Shown piece after piece: positions 9,479 through 17,671 of a stretch of DNA of 64,000 bases; within the stretch, counting starts at the first letter, position 1, and the number at the start of each line of letters is the position of its first letter. The stretch covers positions 1-64,000 of the forward strand of contig NZ_CP197418.1 in the NCBI RefSeq assembly GCF_052161655.1. The letters run 5' to 3'. Origin of the DNA: Novipirellula sp052161655 (GTDB taxonomy: Bacteria > Planctomycetota > Planctomycetia > Pirellulales > Pirellulaceae). A program made the position numbers and the translations under genes. A model generated the notes under the pieces. That model searched no databases and was not told the origin of the DNA. It worked only from the letters and a program-made list of their open reading frames with translations.

Positions 9479-12400
9479 GATGGATCGTTTCGTCGAGGTT
9501 GAAAAGGTTCATCACACACGTCGAAAGTGCGGCCAGGTGTGCGGAATCCAGCGACGCATCCACCTTGCTGGCCCCGACGTCGAGCAGCAATTTTGCCTTT
9601 TGCGGATGTTCGCCGAAGTAGCTCAACCGCTGCTGAAATCCATTGCTCAGCGTTTGCTGTTCAAAGTCTGTTGGCGTTCGTGACAAAATGATTTCAAATG
9701 CACTGCGAATCTGGGTTTGCCGATCGGTTGATTCCCGCATGCACTTTTCGGCCAGCACGCGAGAGGCTTCGACAAAGGTGGGATCATTCATCAAAGCGAG
9801 GGCTTGCAGCGGCGTGTTCGTTTTAGGACGACTCAGCACGCACGCTTCGCGGCTTGGCGCATCAAACGTGGCCATCGTTGGTGGAGGAACTGAACGTTTC
9901 CAAAACGTATACAGACTGCGGCGATACAGGCTCTCACCGGTATCTTGAACGTAAAAATCGGTCGAGCGGCCTTTGCTCTGGAACGAGATCTCCGACCACA
10001 ACCCTTCCGGTTGGTACGGTTTCACCGACGCACCGCCGATCGTTTCTACAAGCAAACCAGAGGCGAAAAGTGCTTGATCTCGAATGATTTCCGCTGGCAA
10101 ACGAAATCGCGTCATCCGAGCCAGCAGCCGATTCGCCGGATCACGTTCCATCATTTCAGGAGTGACGTGCGAGGATTGTTGGTACGTCGCACTCATCACG
10201 ATCATTTTGATCATCGCCTTCGTGTCCCAACCAATGTGCGGGTATTCGGTCGCCAACCAATCGAGCAGTTCGGGATGCGATGGATAACCGCCTTGCAAGC
10301 CAAAATCTTCCATCGTTTCAACCAACCCGTTACCAAACAACATCGCCCAGTAACGATTGACCGCGACACGCCCCGTCAATGGATGCATTCCGCTGACAAG
10401 CCATTTCGCCAACCCAAGTCGATTCGCGGGTGCATCGGAGGGCAACGGACCGAGCATGGCGGCAGGAACGTCCGCGGTCACGACTTCACCGGGTTGGTCA
10501 TACACGCCTCGCTCGAGCACATGGGTAGGTCGTGATTCTGCCATCTCTTGCATCACCATCACGTTGGTGGTGAATTGCTTTTCAAATTGACTCAGGGCTA
10601 AAGTGGCTTGATCAATTTCTTTGCGTAGAGACGCTGTCGCGGGCGCGATCATCAAATAGTGCTTAGCAAGCAAATCCTGCTGAGCCTTAGTCCGTTTCTC
10701 TGCTGCCACGCGAATTGCTTTTTTCACGTTCTTTGGCAATCCCACATCCCCCGACAAACTAGGCATCGCGGCGTCGGTGGTCGAAATTCGGAAACGGCCT
10801 ATCGCTCGATCCGGGTACGGCGATTCGTGCGCAAGCCGGACCATCAATTCATCACCCTCGTGAATTACAAGCGGCGATTCCAAGACGAACATCGCGACGC
10901 GATCTTCTTTCTTTACATGTCCATCAACACCCCATCCGCTGGTATTCACATCGTCAATGGCATGGGCGACCGGATACCCGTTTTGCTCATAGTCCGCTTC
11001 CGCACGTGATAGTTTTAGTCGCGTCGTTTTCTTTCGTCCCTTGCGACTTACTTCGACGCGGACATCAGTCAGGATGAAGTTGCCATTTTCAAGCGTCAGC
11101 CCACCGCCAAACGATTCATGCGTCAACGCTTCGAGTCGCACCGCCGTGATCATGCCCGGATCGGGGGAAATAACCGCGTTGTAAATTGGTTGGCTCACTT
11201 TGTCGGCGACAATCAACGCCGAATGATCGTCCAGAATCTCGAACTCGATGGTATCGCTCGCCTGGATTCGCAACGGTTTTTGCGGCAACCATCCCGAAGC
11301 ATCTTTTTTCAGGTTGAGTTGCTGTTGACCAATCCACTCCTGCAGCTCTGGCTCCAGTTGCGTTTCCGATAAAGAAAGTTCTTTTTGGAGCGCAGCGGCC
11401 AAGGATTTTCGCAATTCGTACCCGTCCTGTTTCCCTCGCACCGCAACTCGCATCGAGGGTGCCGCGTATCCTTTGCGGCCATCCTTTCCCTGTTCCGGAA
11501 CGCCGTTAAAGAAGGCATAGAGTTTAAAGAAATCTTTTTGCGAGAATGGATCAAACTTGTGGTCGTGGCATCGAGCGCAACCAAAGGTCATCCCCAACCA
11601 TGTTCCCGACGTGGTTTCCACACGATCGACGAGATACTCGACCAAATACTCTTCGGGAACGATTCCCGCTTCGTCGTTGATCCGGTGATTTCGATTGAAA
11701 CCGGTCGCGATCAGTTGGTCCACACTTGGGTCGGGCAACAAGTCGCCGGCAAGCTGTTGGATCGTAAATTGATCGAACGGCAAATTTTGGTTGTAGGCAT
11801 CGATCACCCAAGTCCGCCAAGGCCACTGAGTGCGTTCCCAATCGGCTTGGTATCCCATCGTGTCGGCGTAGCGAGCGGCATCGAGCCAAGGAACGGCCAT
11901 CCGCTCGCCGTAACGCGGCGAGTCGAGCAACCGGTCCACCACGGTTTCAAAAGCGTCGGCCGAATCGTCGGCTAGAAAGTCCGCGACTTCATCGCGTGTC
12001 GGTGGCACTCCAGTCAGATCCAACGTAACACGTCGGATCAATGTTGTTTTAGTGCCGCGAGGCGACGGACGAAGACCTTCCTTTTCCAGCCGAGAAAGCA
12101 CAAACGCATCGATCGGATTTCGACACCAATTCGCATCCGATGGCGTCGGCGGTGTCGGCCGCGTTGGAGGATGAAACGACCAATGCCCCTCGTACTTGGC
12201 TCCCTCGCGAATCCATCGCTGGATCATCTCAATCTCGGTCGCATTTAAACTCTTGCCCGAATCAGGCGGAGGCATCTGCATCTCGGCATCATCGCTGGTG
12301 ATCCGAGCGAACAATTCGCTCTGGTCCGGGTGCCCGGGAACAATCGCACTGGCGTAGGCCGCAGACTGCACATCCAACCGCAGGTCGGCTTCGCGATGAT

Positions 12401-12548
12401 TCGAATCGGGGCCGTGACAGTAGTAGCACTTGTCCGACAGCAGTGGGCTGATATCGCGTTGAAAATTGATTGGCTCTACTGCGGAACTTATCGACGCCAA
12501 GACAACGACCACGGCGATCGTTAGCGAGCCCGTTTTTAGTAGATGCAT
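9471..12548 (-). CDS. Planctomycete cytochrome C / DUF1549 / DUF1553 protein
   Basis: Exported protein with the standard planctomycete order: signal peptide (1-23), a cytochrome-like PSCyt1 domain with CYYCHG (Cys41, Cys44, His45), the DUF1549 region with a second CARCHDHKFDP motif, and DUF1553 in the C-terminal 300 residues (NRYWAMLFGNGLVETMEDFG, LNDPTFVEA-like text). 1025 residues, typical. The biochemical role of the family is unproven; the haem motifs suggest periplasmic redox activity or substrate binding linked to the DUF1501 partner. It is the first gene of the pair with 7994-9478. Confidence 0.9.
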   Translation of the reverse strand: MHLLKTGSLTIAVVVVLASISSAVEPINFQRDISPLLSDKCYYCHGPDSNHREADLRLDVQSAAYASAIVPGHPDQSELFARITSDDAEMQMPPPDSGKSLNATEIEMIQRWIREGAKYEGHWSFHPPTRPTPPTPSDANWCRNPIDAFVLSRLEKEGLRPSPRGTKTTLIRRVTLDLTGVPPTRDEVADFLADDSADAFETVVDRLLDSPRYGERMAVPWLDAARYADTMGYQADWERTQWPWRTWVIDAYNQNLPFDQFTIQQLAGDLLPDPSVDQLIATGFNRNHRINDEAGIVPEEYLVEYLVDRVETTSGTWLGMTFGCARCHDHKFDPFSQKDFFKLYAFFNGVPEQGKDGRKGYAAPSMRVAVRGKQDGYELRKSLAAALQKELSLSETQLEPELQEWIGQQQLNLKKDASGWLPQKPLRIQASDTIEFEILDDHSALIVADKVSQPIYNAVISPDPGMITAVRLEALTHESFGGGLTLENGNFILTDVRVEVSRKGRKKTTRLKLSRAEADYEQNGYPVAHAIDDVNTSGWGVDGHVKKEDRVAMFVLESPLVIHEGDELMVRLAHESPYPDRAIGRFRISTTDAAMPSLSGDVGLPKNVKKAIRVAAEKRTKAQQDLLAKHYLMIAPATASLRKEIDQATLALSQFEKQFTTNVMVMQEMAESRPTHVLERGVYDQPGEVVTADVPAAMLGPLPSDAPANRLGLAKWLVSGMHPLTGRVAVNRYWAMLFGNGLVETMEDFGLQGGYPSHPELLDWLATEYPHIGWDTKAMIKMIVMSATYQQSSHVTPEMMERDPANRLLARMTRFRLPAEIIRDQALFASGLLVETIGGASVKPYQPEGLWSEISFQSKGRSTDFYVQDTGESLYRRSLYTFWKRSVPPPTMATFDAPSREACVLSRPKTNTPLQALALMNDPTFVEASRVLAEKCMRESTDRQTQIRSAFEIILSRTPTDFEQQTLSNGFQQRLSYFGEHPQKAKLLLDVGASKVDASLDSAHLAALSTCVMNLFNLDETIHHE

Positions 12549-12720
12549 ACAAAACCAATTATTTTGGCTATCGCTCTAAGTAAAGAGCGGTCGCGAAGCG
12601 TGCGGCAAAGAGCGTTGCCAGCAGCGATAGAAAACGAAAAACGTCGACCAGCTTTTAAACTCGTCGACGCTAATACTATAACTCAGGCAAACCAACTTTG
12701 CTAACAACGGTGCAGTGGGC

Positions 12721-12885
12721 TTAGACGCCTCCGCCACCCGCATTGTCCGACTCAAAGCGAGCCTCTTCGGCCTCGTAGACCGATTCGTCTTGAAGCGGTT
12801 TGACTTCCGACGTCGGACCGCTGTCACACCCGCTGATCACGCAGGGAGTAACCAAAAGCATCAACATAAACAACGTACGAAACAT
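12721..12885 (-). CDS. Small lipoprotein, partner of DUF1559
   Basis: 54 residues from the ATG at 12885. A hydrophobic signal followed by VISGC forms a lipobox, giving an acylated Cys after cleavage. The mature part is short and acidic, with runs of Glu. It lies 140 bases downstream of a DUF1559 gene on the same strand, the same arrangement as at 42184-43604. An upstream in-frame ATG at 12942 would spoil the signal peptide. The function is unknown; such lipoproteins are a recurring companion of DUF1559 genes in planctomycetes. Confidence 0.75.
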   Translation of the reverse strand: MFRTLFMLMLLVTPCVISGCDSGPTSEVKPLQDESVYEAEEARFESDNAGGGGV

Positions 12886-13026
12886 GATAGGGAGTTCCAA
12901 AAAAATGATAGGTAAGGAAAACGAACCGACATCGTGTGGCATATGCCAGTGAAACGATCGGTCATTATGTAAGCCGTAGGCGTTAGCCGCGGGTCCGTCG
13001 ATTTTGAATGCCTCTTATCGGCGTGC

Positions 13027-14238
13027 TTAAAAATCAATTTGGACCGTTTCCTTGGCGGACGACGAGCCGACTGCTCCCCACACACCGTAAGGACTCTTTT
13101 GTCCTACGTTGTTGTTGTCCTTGGAAATACTCCAACCCGACGCTGTATCACCTGAATCAATGCTGTCGGTAATGAACTTGATCGCCCCGTCGGCGAACAA
13201 CACGTGACATCCACCTTGGTGGCGACTCGATGCACTGTAAACACCGTGTTCCCAATAGGTGCCATAGCTGTCGAAGCCCATCACGCTCGGTGAGTTCGGT
13301 GGCAACACCGTGGTGATCGCGGTCATCGCGGGCAGAGCGTCATACCAACGACCGCCACGTGATTGTCCAAACGTCGTGAACAATTGCGATTCGGGAACGC
13401 CGTAGAACAGCGGCCGCTGAGGGTCTCGTTTGGTGTCGAGGATCGCCGGACCACGCGAAACGGTTTGAGCTCCACCTGAACCCGAGAAGTGACTGCCGTT
13501 CAAGACCCCGCCGATCACTCCGCCATCGCCCAGATATGTTGCGATTTCGGCCATCGCCACGGTGTTACTGGTGCCATCGAGAATGTCGCGGAAACCTCGA
13601 TAGCGTTCACGCGCAAAGACACCCCGCAACGCCCCGCGATCGATGTAGATGTTGGGATTGCTCGGGGGACTTGTGTCCCAATTCGTATTCTCGTTGTAAA
13701 AGATTCGTTTGACCGCATCACCAAGCGAATAGGCGTAATTGGTCAGTGCCGCTCCGCCAACGGATTGACCGGGGTCCGATGGACAACGGTACGAAACCAC
13801 CTGCGTTCGCCACGGACGATAGTCATTGATATCGAGATGCAGAGCGGGTCCAAAGGCGGGCCAACCCGTTCCCGAACCTAGCGTAATCGCGGCACTCGCA
13901 TCGGGTGATTCACCCGCTTGAGCCAACAGCGGATTGGACATCATCTCCCACAGCGATTGTTGCTCAATATAAGGCAGCAATGCGACCAAATTCCCAAGTC
14001 GCCCATCGTGATGCCGAGTCCCACTTCCTCCACTGGGCAGTTTGTTATAGGCGGCGTGGTAATTGTGCAAACCGAGCCCGATTTGCTTGAAATTGTTACT
14101 GCACGACATCCGCCGTGCTGCTTCCCGCGCGGCTTGCACCGCCGGCAACAATAAACCAACGAGAACGCCGATGATGGCGATCACCACCAGCAATTCGACG
14201 AGAGTAAACGCTGGACGAGGACGCTTGTGACTGTTAAT
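13027..14238 (-). CDS. DUF1559 prepilin-like protein with apparent ATT start
   Basis: Planctomycete DUF1559 family: a type IV pilin-like N-terminus (FTLVELLVVIAIIG, cleaved by prepilin peptidase before Phe) followed by the family segment REAARRMSCSNNFKQIGLGLHNYH and, near the C-terminus, a glycine-rich HQGGCHVLFADGAIKFI block. No ATG, GTG or TTG codon in frame precedes the pilin signal. Between the upstream TGA and the signal the only candidate starts are ATC and ATT. A GAGGTG Shine-Dalgarno lies 5 bases before the ATT at 14238, giving 403 residues with the intact FTLVE. Starting at the internal TTG (14193) would delete the cleavage site. Role: probably an exported pseudopilin or surface protein. 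Confidence 0.82.
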   Translation of the reverse strand: MNSHKRPRPAFTLVELLVVIAIIGVLVGLLLPAVQAAREAARRMSCSNNFKQIGLGLHNYHAAYNKLPSGGSGTRHHDGRLGNLVALLPYIEQQSLWEMMSNPLLAQAGESPDASAAITLGSGTGWPAFGPALHLDINDYRPWRTQVVSYRCPSDPGQSVGGAALTNYAYSLGDAVKRIFYNENTNWDTSPPSNPNIYIDRGALRGVFARERYRGFRDILDGTSNTVAMAEIATYLGDGGVIGGVLNGSHFSGSGGAQTVSRGPAILDTKRDPQRPLFYGVPESQLFTTFGQSRGGRWYDALPAMTAITTVLPPNSPSVMGFDSYGTYWEHGVYSASSRHQGGCHVLFADGAIKFITDSIDSGDTASGWSISKDNNNVGQKSPYGVWGAVGSSSAKETVQIDF

Positions 14239-14423
14239 GATAACACCTCAATTTGACAAGAAAAGAAACGAGCAAACGTATGACCGCGATTAGCGAATCC
14301 CTATAAATAAGTGTCGTTGTTGGGATTCGATAAGTAAATGAATTAAGGGGACGTCCATATTTTAAAATCAAAAAAATGTGATGTCCTTATTCGGCGGTCC
14401 ACATAGTAAGAGCAGCACTCTGC

Positions 14424-14460
14424 CGATTTAGACACGCTAAATCGATTTTTTTTAATTTTT
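14424..14460 (+). terminator. Strong intrinsic terminator without an obvious upstream gene
   Basis: The stem CGATTTAG (14424-14431) pairs with CTAAATCG (14437-14444), a perfect 8 bp with loop ACACG, and is followed by ATTTTTTTT and more T. It reads on the plus strand. The only DNA upstream on that strand is the 185-bp region antisense to the DUF1559 5' end, which also holds a perfect 8-bp stem (14294-14301 / 14322-14329). It may end a small RNA or shield the downstream hydrolase gene. Confidence 0.7.
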
Positions 14461-14525
14461 GCTGAACCGCCGCGACTCTTTGATCTCGAACTAGCATTGA
14501 GCGATGTTCAGCCGAAAGGCAAAAC

Positions 14526-15266
14526 ATGCTACCGACCCCCCCTGCAGTGTTAACCATGCGTATCGCTTGTATACGATTCACTTGCTTACGAATCACTGGA
14601 TTCTTCCTGCTCGCGTTTGCTTGTCTGACGCTTTCTGCTGACGAACAACCTACCCCTGACACTGCTGCCGAAAAGACGGTCACGCTGCTGCCGCTGGGTG
14701 ATTCAATCACTGCGGGAGGTGGAGGAGGGGGCGGAAATTATCGCCACGAATTGGACAAACGACTGAAGGATGCGGGCCGCTCGTTCGCCTTTGTCGGCCC
14801 TAAAACCGACGGCAAAGGACTTTCTCATGCCGGCTATTCCGGCTGGAACTCGAGCAAGATTCGTGACGCGATCGGGAACATCTATCCACAATATCCCGCT
14901 GACATCGTGCTGCTGCACATGGGGCACAATCACTTCAGCGAGCACGATCCGGTGCCGTTGATTGTCCAGAACACCAATGCGATTTTGGACACTATTTTTA
15001 GTCAAAACAAGCATGCGACGGTCTTGGTGGCACGCGTCATTCCCGCTGGAAAACTGCCGAAATACAGTTATATCCCCGAACTGAATCGACAACTCGAAAG
15101 ACTGTGCAAGGAGCGTCAATCGGATTCGCCCGAGCGTGTCGTGCTGGTCGATCAAGCGAGCGGTTTTGACTGGACCACTGACACGGTGGCGGACAAAGTG
15201 CATCCCAATGCGGACGGGGCCGCCAAGATGGCCGAGGTTTGGGCAGCCATGATTCTCGCACTGTAG
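14526..15266 (+). CDS. SGNH/GDSL-family hydrolase, exported
   Basis: Esterase/lipase of the SGNH superfamily, probably deacetylating carbohydrates outside the cytoplasm. Block I is LLPLGDSITAG with the nucleophile Ser, followed by an unusual run of seven glycines. Block III is seen as MGHNHF. The His/Asp pair is in VHPNADGAAKMAEVW near the C-terminus. A hydrophobic signal segment lies at about residues 18-36. The ATG at 14526 has an AAGG 7 bases upstream; a second ATG at 14556 gives a neater signal peptide. 246 residues, normal for the family. It stands alone, 190 bases before the guanidine exporter unit. Confidence 0.87.
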   Translation: MLPTPPAVLTMRIACIRFTCLRITGFFLLAFACLTLSADEQPTPDTAAEKTVTLLPLGDSITAGGGGGGGNYRHELDKRLKDAGRSFAFVGPKTDGKGLSHAGYSGWNSSKIRDAIGNIYPQYPADIVLLHMGHNHFSEHDPVPLIVQNTNAILDTIFSQNKHATVLVARVIPAGKLPKYSYIPELNRQLERLCKERQSDSPERVVLVDQASGFDWTTDTVADKVHPNADGAAKMAEVWAAMILAL

Positions 15267-15382
15267 TCGGGCGAACTGTGTTACCGAATCACGTCCGTGT
15301 CTGTGGCGCCCCCTGCCACCAAAACCCAATCGACTCGCAGTTGCCGCTATTTTGCGATGAGGTACAATCGACCGAGCAACGC

Positions 15383-15423
15383 CCGGACGAGACGCGCCGT
15401 ACCCGGTCAAGACAAGACGACGC
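15383..15423 (+). promoter_or_regulatory. Guanidine-III riboswitch (ykkC-III class)
   Basis: A 41-base segment beginning CCGGACGAG, with GCGCCGTACCCGGTCA in the middle and ending GACAAGACGACGC, agrees with the compact guanidine-III pseudoknot as I remember it, with about four substitutions. The CCGG near the 5' end can pair with CCGG at 15402-15405, and the 3' GACGACGC-type end supports the pseudoknot. It ends 22 bases before an AGGAG ribosome-binding site of an SMR-family gene, the expected target. Known function: guanidinium binding stabilises the fold and turns on the downstream exporter. Confidence 0.88.
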
Positions 15424-15456
15424 ACTTACGAATTTTCTTTCCGTAGGAGCCTCGTT

Positions 15457-15783
15457 ATGAAACCGTGGATCATATTGTTAGTCGCTGGGTTGTTGGAAAC
15501 TGGTTGGGCCGTGGGGTTGAAATACACCGACGCATTTACGCGGTTTTGGCCCAGCGTGGGGACCGCTGTGGCGCTCGTGGCAAGCATGGTTTTGCTTGCG
15601 ATCGCGGTCCGCGAGCTTCCCATCGGCACTGCCTATCCCGTCTGGGTCGGTATCGGAGCAATCGGTGCCGCGACCTTTGGCATGCTGTTTCTGAGCGAGC
15701 CCGTGTCGTTGTTGCGGATTTTCTTTCTGCTGCTACTGCTGCTCGCCATCATCGGTTTGAAGCTAACCTCTGTCACGACTTAG
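15457..15783 (+). CDS. gdx: SMR-family guanidinium exporter (Gdx/SugE type)
   Basis: Small multidrug resistance family, four transmembrane helices in 108 residues, working as a dual-topology dimer that exchanges protons for substrate. The conserved Glu is at position 14 (LLVAGLLETGWAVGLK), in the GLxEtgwavgLK form typical of SugE/Gdx rather than EmrE. The second helix has the TAYPVWVGIGAIGA signature. An AGGAG lies 7 bases before the ATG. A guanidine-III riboswitch immediately upstream makes guanidinium the expected substrate and implies induction by it. No partner SMR gene is adjacent. Confidence 0.92.
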   Translation: MKPWIILLVAGLLETGWAVGLKYTDAFTRFWPSVGTAVALVASMVLLAIAVRELPIGTAYPVWVGIGAIGAATFGMLFLSEPVSLLRIFFLLLLLLAIIGLKLTSVTT

Positions 15784-16241
15784 GCACGCAGCGGTCCTTA
15801 ACTTGCTGATGCGATTCGTTGTCTGCTGTTGAAGGGAATGATCAATGAGTGGAGGTGCGACGGATCAAGTCAATGACGCGCCCAGTATGTGACAGGTTGT
15901 CTCGCATTGATGTACGAAACGCACACATCGATGCGTCATTCTCAGCAGTCTACGTGCAACGCGATTTGGTACACAAATTGCATTTTTTCGTCACTGCGAC
16001 GTCTGTAGGGTTCAGCCAGCAAAAGATCGAATTTGCTGTATGTATGAATACGAAGTTGAACCACGATGGGTAATCCAAGGGCGATCGTGTACAGGGATTC
16101 CCGGGAAGGCGTGTGCTCTGCCGCTATCGATTTGCGGAACGCGATGGGCTGTGTGAATGACCTCGTGATCTGCTTCATGTTTCGCACGATGTTCATTGCG
16201 TTCCGCATTTTTGAAACCACTCCTTACTCAGGACCCTTTCC
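15784..16241 (+). other. Intergenic region, no gene recognised
   Basis: 458 bases between the exporter and a small coiled-coil gene. Open frames here on both strands have unlikely composition and no ribosome-binding site. Only an AGGA about 8 bases before the ATG at 16242 is worth noting. Confidence 0.5.
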
Positions 16242-16511
16242 ATGCCTGCTTCCGCACGTCGTTTGATCTCCAACATGATCGACGACCTAAAACAAGAACG
16301 CGACGAACTCAATCTGCAAATTCACCTTGGCAAACAGGAGGCTAAAACTGAATGGCAAGCGATGGGAAAAAAGCTCGACGACCTCAACCAGCGATTCGAA
16401 CCGCTCAAAGGTGCTGTCGGCGAGACGAGCGAAGACGTTTGGGACGCGCTGAGATTGGTCGGCGATGAAATCAAAGACGGCTACAAACGAATTCGCAAGT
16501 CGATCTCGTAA
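16242..16511 (+). CDS. Small coiled-coil protein
   Basis: 89 residues, highly charged and helical throughout, with heptad-like spacing in DDLKQERDELNLQIHLGKQE and LDDLNQRFEPLKG. It has no signal peptide or membrane segment, so it is probably cytoplasmic. The tail GDEIKDGYKRIRKSIS resembles small proteins that follow a pattern of helical hairpins in many bacteria, but I do not recognise a named family. An AGGA motif precedes the ATG. The charge pattern and codon use look like a real gene. Function unknown. Confidence 0.72.
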   Translation: MPASARRLISNMIDDLKQERDELNLQIHLGKQEAKTEWQAMGKKLDDLNQRFEPLKGAVGETSEDVWDALRLVGDEIKDGYKRIRKSIS

Positions 16512-16637
16512 ACCCGATCCCTAGCACCATGCACGTTGCCGAATGCCAGCGGTGCTCTGCCCTGGGCATCCGCCGTATTTCGAGGCGACTGCGAGCTCCA
16601 ATAGCGGCACGCCAATGCTGTTACTCACGTCGAGCCA

Positions 16638-16677
16638 AAAAATAACGGCTGTCCAAACCGATGTTTCGACAGCCGTT
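16638..16677 (-). terminator. Intrinsic terminator of the lysine-rich gene
   Basis: AACGGCTGTC (16644-16653) pairs perfectly with GACAGCCGTT (16668-16677). Read on the minus strand the stem is followed by ATTTTTT. It lies about 30 bases past the stop of the lysine-rich gene at 16709 and closes that transcript. Confidence 0.85.
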
Positions 16678-16708
16678 AGTCATGTATTAACTTGGAATTG
16701 AGGATTGC

Positions 16709-16885
16709 TTACTTCTTGCCTTTTTTCCCCTTACCCTTTTTGCCTTTACCTTTCTTCCCTTTGCCCTTTTTACCTTTTTTGTCTTTCTTGCTGCCGCCCT
16801 TTTTGCCCTTCAGTGCTTTGGCTTTTTTGTCCTTCTTGCCTTTCTTGCTTTTGTTCTTCTTGCCTTTGCTTTTCTTTCCGGCCAT
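16709..16885 (-). CDS. Lysine-rich histone-H1-like 58-residue protein
   Basis: 58 residues, 33 of them lysine by my count, the rest mainly Gly with a few Ser, Asp, Asn and Ala. The C-terminal half is a KKGKG repeat. Such polycationic tails resemble eukaryotic H1 and bacterial H1-like nucleoid proteins, so DNA or RNA binding is likely; a nuclear-type role is inference from composition only. AGGAG stands 8 bases before the ATG and an intrinsic terminator lies just past the stop, so it is a self-contained transcription unit. The opposite strand gives a Phe/Leu/Pro-rich open frame that is only its shadow. It adjoins the origin-like spacer. Confidence 0.8.
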   Translation of the reverse strand: MAGKKSKGKKNKSKKGKKDKKAKALKGKKGGSKKDKKGKKGKGKKGKGKKGKGKKGKK

Positions 16886-17671
16886 TCTTCATTCTCCTAA
16901 ACGAGTTTGCTGATCGTGCCAAATCTCTCTCGTTCCGTCCTGTTTTTTATAGCTGCTACCGGGCGGCTCGCACCGCACCGCTACTAAAGTAGATGGCTTT
17001 GGGCTAGCAGCGTCGGCACAATAGAATGGGGGAAACTTAAGGTTTTTGGCACTCGTCACGGTGCTTACGGTGAGCCGATTCTAACCTTCGAACAGCTAAC
17101 GAGGTGGTGCCCGATTGCGTTTCACTACCTGTTTTGATCGACGACTGTACATATTAGTGATACTAGCCGGGTCGATAACGGTCAGATATGACTCCGGCAC
17201 AACAACGATACAGGGGCCCCGGCAGTCCGCGATTCCGCTCTCTGCCACCCCCGTTTCGAACGGCTTTTCTAAGCTTTTAAAACATTTTTTTCGTGGATAA
17301 CTTGTTCATTCCCTGATTGTTCTTCGTGTGAGTCCGTGAACCTAGTTTGTTTGTCCTCACTTTGCTCTGTCTGCCTGTGTTGGACTTTCACCTGCTTACC
17401 AACGACTTTCCGACGTCTTTATCACGGCTTTTCCACAGTCCTACCTAAACCGCAAACCTTTTCATAGTAACAAGTTAGGATTCTAGTTTTTGACTTACAA
17501 ACACATCTCGGGCTCGAATTAAGACTACGACGATTTATATATTATTTAAGCCTTAGAGAGGCACCCAGTGAATGTTCTGCTGTCCAATGGTTTCACCACT
17601 ACACACATCCGCCCATGAACCGGTACAACATGGCTACGAAATCTTCTTTCTCTTTGTAAGTCCATGGTTCC
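16886..17671 (+). other. Origin-like spacer upstream of dnaN (candidate oriC)
   Basis: 786 bases without a convincing gene. A DnaA-box-like TTATCCACG lies on the minus strand at 17292-17300, and TTTTCCACA at 17429-17437 on the plus strand, each close to TTATCCACA. A weaker match is near 17350. An AT-rich stretch (TTTATATATTATTTAA) at about 17534-17549 could be the unwinding element. A small hairpin at 17251-17263 precedes a T-rich run. The position directly before dnaN fits a bacterial origin, but the box density is low. Confidence 0.5.

Noticed and set aside
15849..16220. Small open frames on both strands between the exporter and the coiled-coil gene
   Set aside because: No ribosome-binding sites, odd composition and mutual overlap.
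16692..16913. Phe/Leu/Pro-rich open frame on the plus strand
   Set aside because: It is the antisense of the lysine-rich gene; the minus strand has the ribosome-binding site and terminator.
17190..17300. GC-rich stretch before dnaN resembling the end of tmRNA or a tRNA
   Set aside because: No acceptor stem, no tag-peptide frame and no CCA-proximal pairing could be built.
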